A DNA stretch of 64,000 nt from an uncultured Clostridia bacterium (GTDB lineage: Bacteria; Bacillota; Clostridia; Peptostreptococcales; Anaerovoracaceae). Below the pieces are notes generated by a model. That model saw only the letters and a program-made list of their open reading frames with translations, searched no databases and was not told the origin of the DNA. Within the stretch, counting starts at the first letter, position 1. Each line of letters begins with the position of its first letter. The DNA lies in contig CAKQOE010000005.1 of assembly GCA_934255545.1 (NCBI GenBank), positions 18,744-82,743 on the forward strand, read 5' to 3'. The translations under genes were made by a program, and so were the position numbers. This document shows positions 61,293 to 64,000 of this stretch, one piece after another.

Positions 61293-62540
61293 ATGGAAAA
61301 AATGGAACTTCTGGCGCCTGCCGGCGACCTTGAAAAGCTTAAAATAGCCATAGACTACGGCGCAGACGCCGTGTATTTCGGCGGACCTGTGTTCGGGCTC
61401 CGCGCCGGCGCGGGCAATCTTAATATAGAAGAAATGAAAGAGGGACTTGATTACGCGCACGCCCGCGGCGCAAAAGCGTATATGACAGTAAACGTATTCG
61501 CTCATAATGAAGACATAAAGCTGCTGCCCGGTTATCTGGAATCACTGAAGGGGCTTCCGATAGACGCGTTCCTCGTGTCAGATCCCGGCGTTTTCATGAT
61601 ATTTAAACAGGTACTGCCTGACGCGGAAATACACTTAAGCACTCAGGCGAACACTACAAACTATATGACTGCAAACTTCTGGTACCGGCAGGGCGTAAAG
61701 CGCATAGTGGCAGCCCGCGAGATGTCGTTTAAGGAGCTGAGAGAGTTCCGCGACAATATACCTGCGGATATGGAAATAGAAGCGTTCGTACACGGAGCCA
61801 TGTGCATATCGTACTCCGGCCGCTGCCTGCTGAGTAATTTCATGACGGGACGCGACTCAAACAGAGGCGCATGCGCGCACCCGTGCCGCTGGAATTACGC
61901 GCTCATGGAAGAACAGCGTCCGGGCGAATACTTCCCTGTTGACGAGGACGAGCGCGGGACTTACGTGTTCAACTCAAAGGATCTCTGTATGATAGAGCAC
62001 ATCCCGGAAATGGTCGGCGCGGGCATAGCATCTGCTAAGATAGAGGGCAGGATGAAGACGATATTTTACGTTGCGACGGTAGTCCGCGTATACAGAGAAG
62101 CGATAGACGCTTACTACGCCGACCCTGAGAATTACAGATTCCGCCAGGAATGGCTCGATGAGCTCTGCAAGGTCAGCAACCGCCACTTTACTATGGGATT
62201 CTTCTTCGGTAAGACGGACGAAACGGCGCAGAACTACGAGTCGAGCGCGTATATACGCGATTATGACTTTATAGGAATAGTCAGGGAATACGACGAAGCC
62301 TCCGGCTACGCTATCGTAGAGCAGCGCAATAACTTCAAAAAAGGTCAGGAGATAGAAGTCTTCGGACCTGGCAGCGCAGGATTCTTCTCACAGACAGTAG
62401 AAGAGATGTACGACGCTAAAAGCGGCGAGGCTATAGAAGTCGCTCCGCACGCTCAGCAGCTCGTGCGCGTAAAAATGGCGCACGCCGTGGCTCCGAAATA
62501 CATGCTGCGCCGCAGGAGAGCCGACGCAGGAAAGATTTAA
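61293..62540 (+). CDS. trhP: U32 family protein TrhP (tRNA uridine 34 hydroxylation)
   Basis: 415 residues. U32 peptidase fold: MELLAPAGDLEKLKIAIDYGADAVYFGG, FGLRAGAGNL, VNVFAHNEDI, the signature EAFVHGAMCISYSGRCLLSNFMTGRDSNRGACAHPCRW and YVFNSKDLCMIEHIPEM. In bacteria with this context the protein makes 5-hydroxyuridine from prephenate and oxygen-independent chemistry. ATG 61293 with AAGGAAA (61276-61282); the frame is open from 61263. Contains an in-frame 12-bp GC palindrome (61401-61412). Confidence 0.88.
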   Translation: MEKMELLAPAGDLEKLKIAIDYGADAVYFGGPVFGLRAGAGNLNIEEMKEGLDYAHARGAKAYMTVNVFAHNEDIKLLPGYLESLKGLPIDAFLVSDPGVFMIFKQVLPDAEIHLSTQANTTNYMTANFWYRQGVKRIVAAREMSFKELREFRDNIPADMEIEAFVHGAMCISYSGRCLLSNFMTGRDSNRGACAHPCRWNYALMEEQRPGEYFPVDEDERGTYVFNSKDLCMIEHIPEMVGAGIASAKIEGRMKTIFYVATVVRVYREAIDAYYADPENYRFRQEWLDELCKVSNRHFTMGFFFGKTDETAQNYESSAYIRDYDFIGIVREYDEASGYAIVEQRNNFKKGQEIEVFGPGSAGFFSQTVEEMYDAKSGEAIEVAPHAQQLVRVKMAHAVAPKYMLRRRRADAGKI

Positions 62541-62570
62541 ACTATGAGTATTTTTTCTTGACATCAAATG

Positions 62571-62607
62571 TGCTGCAGAGCATTGCGCTTCATGCAGCAT
62601 ATTTTTT
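62571..62607 (+). terminator. rho-independent terminator after trhP
   Basis: TGCTGCA/TGCAGCA with an inner AGC/GCT stem, followed by TATTTTTT. Confidence 0.85.
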
Positions 62608-62649
62608 ATCCAAAATCTGATATTGGAAATATACGCCGCGATTTGCTTG

Positions 62650-62678
62650 TCATATAAAGATATCGTATGGCATATTAT
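62650..62678 (+). promoter_or_regulatory. candidate sigma-E-type sporulation promoter of ylbJ
   Basis: TCATATA (62650-62656), 14-bp spacer, CATATTAT (62671-62678), close to the Bacillus sigma-E pattern (ATATT-N14-CATACAAT). A TATAAT overlaps at 62676, but with no good sigma-A -35. ylbJ is under sigma-E in Bacillus. Confidence 0.4.
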
Positions 62679-62785
62679 AATGCATGAATATTTTTACACA
62701 TGACAGCGCCCGTGCAGACAGGCGTAAAACGGCACAAATAAAATATATAATATGTAAAATAAAACGCATAATAAAATATGAAGAT

Positions 62786-63886
62786 ATGACAGCTACAGCA
62801 GCCGTCGCCGGCTGTATGATGCTCCTGCTGTCGCCGCAGGTATCAGTAGCGGCAGCCAGAAAGGGCATGGAGCTGTGGTGGAACACGGTAGTGCCGTCAT
62901 TGCTGCCGTTTTTCATATTTACAGACATGCTGATGGCTGCAGGCATACACAGGACGATAGGACGCGAGCTGAAGCGCCCCGTAAGCTTTCTGCTGGGCGT
63001 ACCGGGAGAAGCGGCATTCGTATTTGTTTCAAGTATATTGTCCGGATATCCCACAGGCGCGCGCCTGACTGCTGAACTCAGGCGCAGCGGTAGCATCACG
63101 CAGGACCAGGCGCGAGACATGCTGAATTTCTGTTCGACCTCCGGTCCGCTTTTTATAGTCGGAGCAGTAGGAACAGGCATGCTCGGCGACTGCCGCGCCG
63201 GTTACATTATACTCGCGGCGCATTGCACAGGAGCGATAGTGACGGGCATGATAATGAATCCGGGGTCGCTGCTGAATCGTGCGGAGAAACGGAACGCGGC
63301 ATTATACAGTGATGTGTCATATAATAGCCGATCATACAAAAATGAATCATATAAAAATGAAATATACACGAACGGGAAGCCGCTCGAGGCGCATAAGGCG
63401 CATAAAATGGAAGACGCGCCTGCAGGAGTCATGCAGGCAGCATCTGACGCCGTGCTGCGCTCGCTTAAAACTATAGGGATGATAGGCGGCTTTATAATAA
63501 TATTTACGATAATAACAGAATACGCAGCAAGAGCAGGCGATGCGGCTGCAACAGCTCTTGCATCACGCGCGCCCGGCGCGCAGACAGTAGCTTCCGCTGA
63601 AATTGCTGAAATTATTCATTATATAACTACAGCAGTGTCTGGCATGCTTGAGATGACCGTGGGATGCAGCCGAGTGTGCAGCATGCAGGAAGTCGGGATA
63701 AATATAAAGACGACGCTGTGCGCATTCCTCGTGTCATTCGGAGGCCTGTCCGTCACAGCCCAGACAGCAGGCGTACTGCGCGGGACCGATATAAGCATGT
63801 CGCACTACATCCGCGCAAAACTGATGCACGGCCTGATATCAGCAGCGCTTACAGTCACAATGATATTTTTACAGACAATAAAATAA
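62786..63886 (+). CDS. ylbJ: sporulation integral membrane protein YlbJ
   Basis: 366 residues, polytopic membrane protein of the YlbJ/nucleoside-recognition family needed for spore cortex formation in Bacillus. WWNTVVPSLLPFFIFTDMLMAAGI, VFVSSILSGYPTGARLTAELRRSG, NFCSTSGPLFIVGAVGTGMLG, VSFGGLSVTAQTAGVLRGTDI. A central loop has tandem 15-bp repeats (63317-63376). The start is uncertain: the frame opens at ATG 62684, which would fall at or before the predicted transcript start and adds a basic stretch with no homology; I prefer ATG 62786. Suggests an actual or former spore-former. Confidence 0.85.
   Translation: MTATAAVAGCMMLLLSPQVSVAAARKGMELWWNTVVPSLLPFFIFTDMLMAAGIHRTIGRELKRPVSFLLGVPGEAAFVFVSSILSGYPTGARLTAELRRSGSITQDQARDMLNFCSTSGPLFIVGAVGTGMLGDCRAGYIILAAHCTGAIVTGMIMNPGSLLNRAEKRNAALYSDVSYNSRSYKNESYKNEIYTNGKPLEAHKAHKMEDAPAGVMQAASDAVLRSLKTIGMIGGFIIIFTIITEYAARAGDAAATALASRAPGAQTVASAEIAEIIHYITTAVSGMLEMTVGCSRVCSMQEVGINIKTTLCAFLVSFGGLSVTAQTAGVLRGTDISMSHYIRAKLMHGLISAALTVTMIFLQTIK
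63317..63376 (+). repeat. 15-bp tandem repeat inside ylbJ
   Basis: Four in-frame units, TCATACAAAAATGAA type, encode SYNSR-SYKNE-SYKNE-IYTNG in a cytosolic or external loop. The middle units differ at one base. Confidence 0.75.
63567..63581. repeat. GC palindrome containing CGCGCCCGGCGCG inside ylbJ
   Basis: GCGCGCC-C-GGCGCGC in frame, encoding part of ASRAPGAQ. Exact copy of the intergenic 13-mer. Confidence 0.8.
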
Positions 63887-63902
63887 AAGTAGTTACGATA
63901 AG

Positions 63903-63965
63903 GTATACGTTTTTGTAAATACAGGGACGCCGATGCCGGCGGCTGATATACGGAACGCTCCGCGT
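63903..63965 (+). repeat. long inverted-repeat element, copy B (partly beyond window)
   Basis: 63913-63962 matches the reverse complement of 17688-17737 at 48 of 50 positions, and both have GTATAC 5 to 10 nt outside. Lies just after the ylbJ stop; no gene is visible in the last 114 nt of the window. Confidence 0.8.
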
Positions 63966-64000
63966 CGCAGAATGGGATGCTTCTAACAGATTATTTTGAA

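Noticed and set aside
63317..63376. Short tandem repeat as a possible CRISPR array
   Set aside because: Units are 15 bp, have no spacers and are in frame inside ylbJ. No CRISPR array or cas gene was seen anywhere in the window.

Overview
The window is chromosomal DNA of a moderately AT-rich anaerobic Firmicute of class Clostridia. The gene order polC-rimP-nusA-rnpM-ylxQ-infB-rbfA-nrnA-truB-ribF-rpsO-pnp, the SCIFF/ScfB peptide pair next to yajC/secDF, RNase J, HemZ, the TrhP/TrmR pair and the sporulation protein YlbJ all point there. Heavy use of AUA (Ile) and AGA (Arg) codons and the gene content resemble the Anaerovoracaceae / Family XIII group, but that assignment is only a guess.

Layout. 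1-14.7 kb: 3' part of polC, then the translation/RNA superoperon from rimP to pnp, with leader structures before rimP, rpsO and pnp. 15.0-18.6 kb: minus-strand metabolic and envelope genes (acyl-CoA transferase, polysaccharide deacetylase, YitT membrane protein). 18.9-22.1 kb: M16 peptidase, nitroreductase, a 5'-truncated YhcG-type nuclease remnant and a FeoB-associated Cys-rich peptide. 22.2-32.4 kb: accessory defence island with Fic protein, HsdM, HsdS, a DUF4258/YgiT toxin-antitoxin-like pair, a tyrosine recombinase, a second split and 3'-truncated hsdS, and HsdR. 32.7-34.0 kb: small alarmone synthetase and YbaK deacylase. 34.2-39.6 kb: an operon of two VAO-type flavoproteins, a CCG-domain Fe-S protein and a FadR-type regulator. 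39.6-44.7 kb: tRNA-Leu, yajC, TIGR04086 protein, SCIFF, ScfB, secD, secF. 45.1-62.5 kb: housekeeping run (rel, MBL hydrolase, hemZ, aspS, nadD, yqeK-rsfS fusion, leuS, rnjA, pepP, efp, mltG, trmR, trhP). 62.7-63.9 kb: ylbJ.

How it works together. The accessory island looks like a type I restriction-modification locus with the parts for changing specificity: a recombinase between two hsdS genes whose target-recognition segments are bordered by a shared GATTTGT core. The flavoprotein operon and the distant acyl-CoA transferase gene carry nearly identical FadR-type palindromes at their promoters, so the FadR-type regulator at the end of the operon probably controls both, which suggests one catabolic pathway.

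Most notable observations: a PolC polymerase without its 3'-5' exonuclease insert but with intact PHP metal ligands; an exact GC-rich 13-mer palindrome (CGCGCCCGGCGCG) at four places; a dispersed long-inverted-repeat intergenic element in three copies; a YqeK-RsfS fusion with a preserved internal start site; and the predicted FadR regulon.
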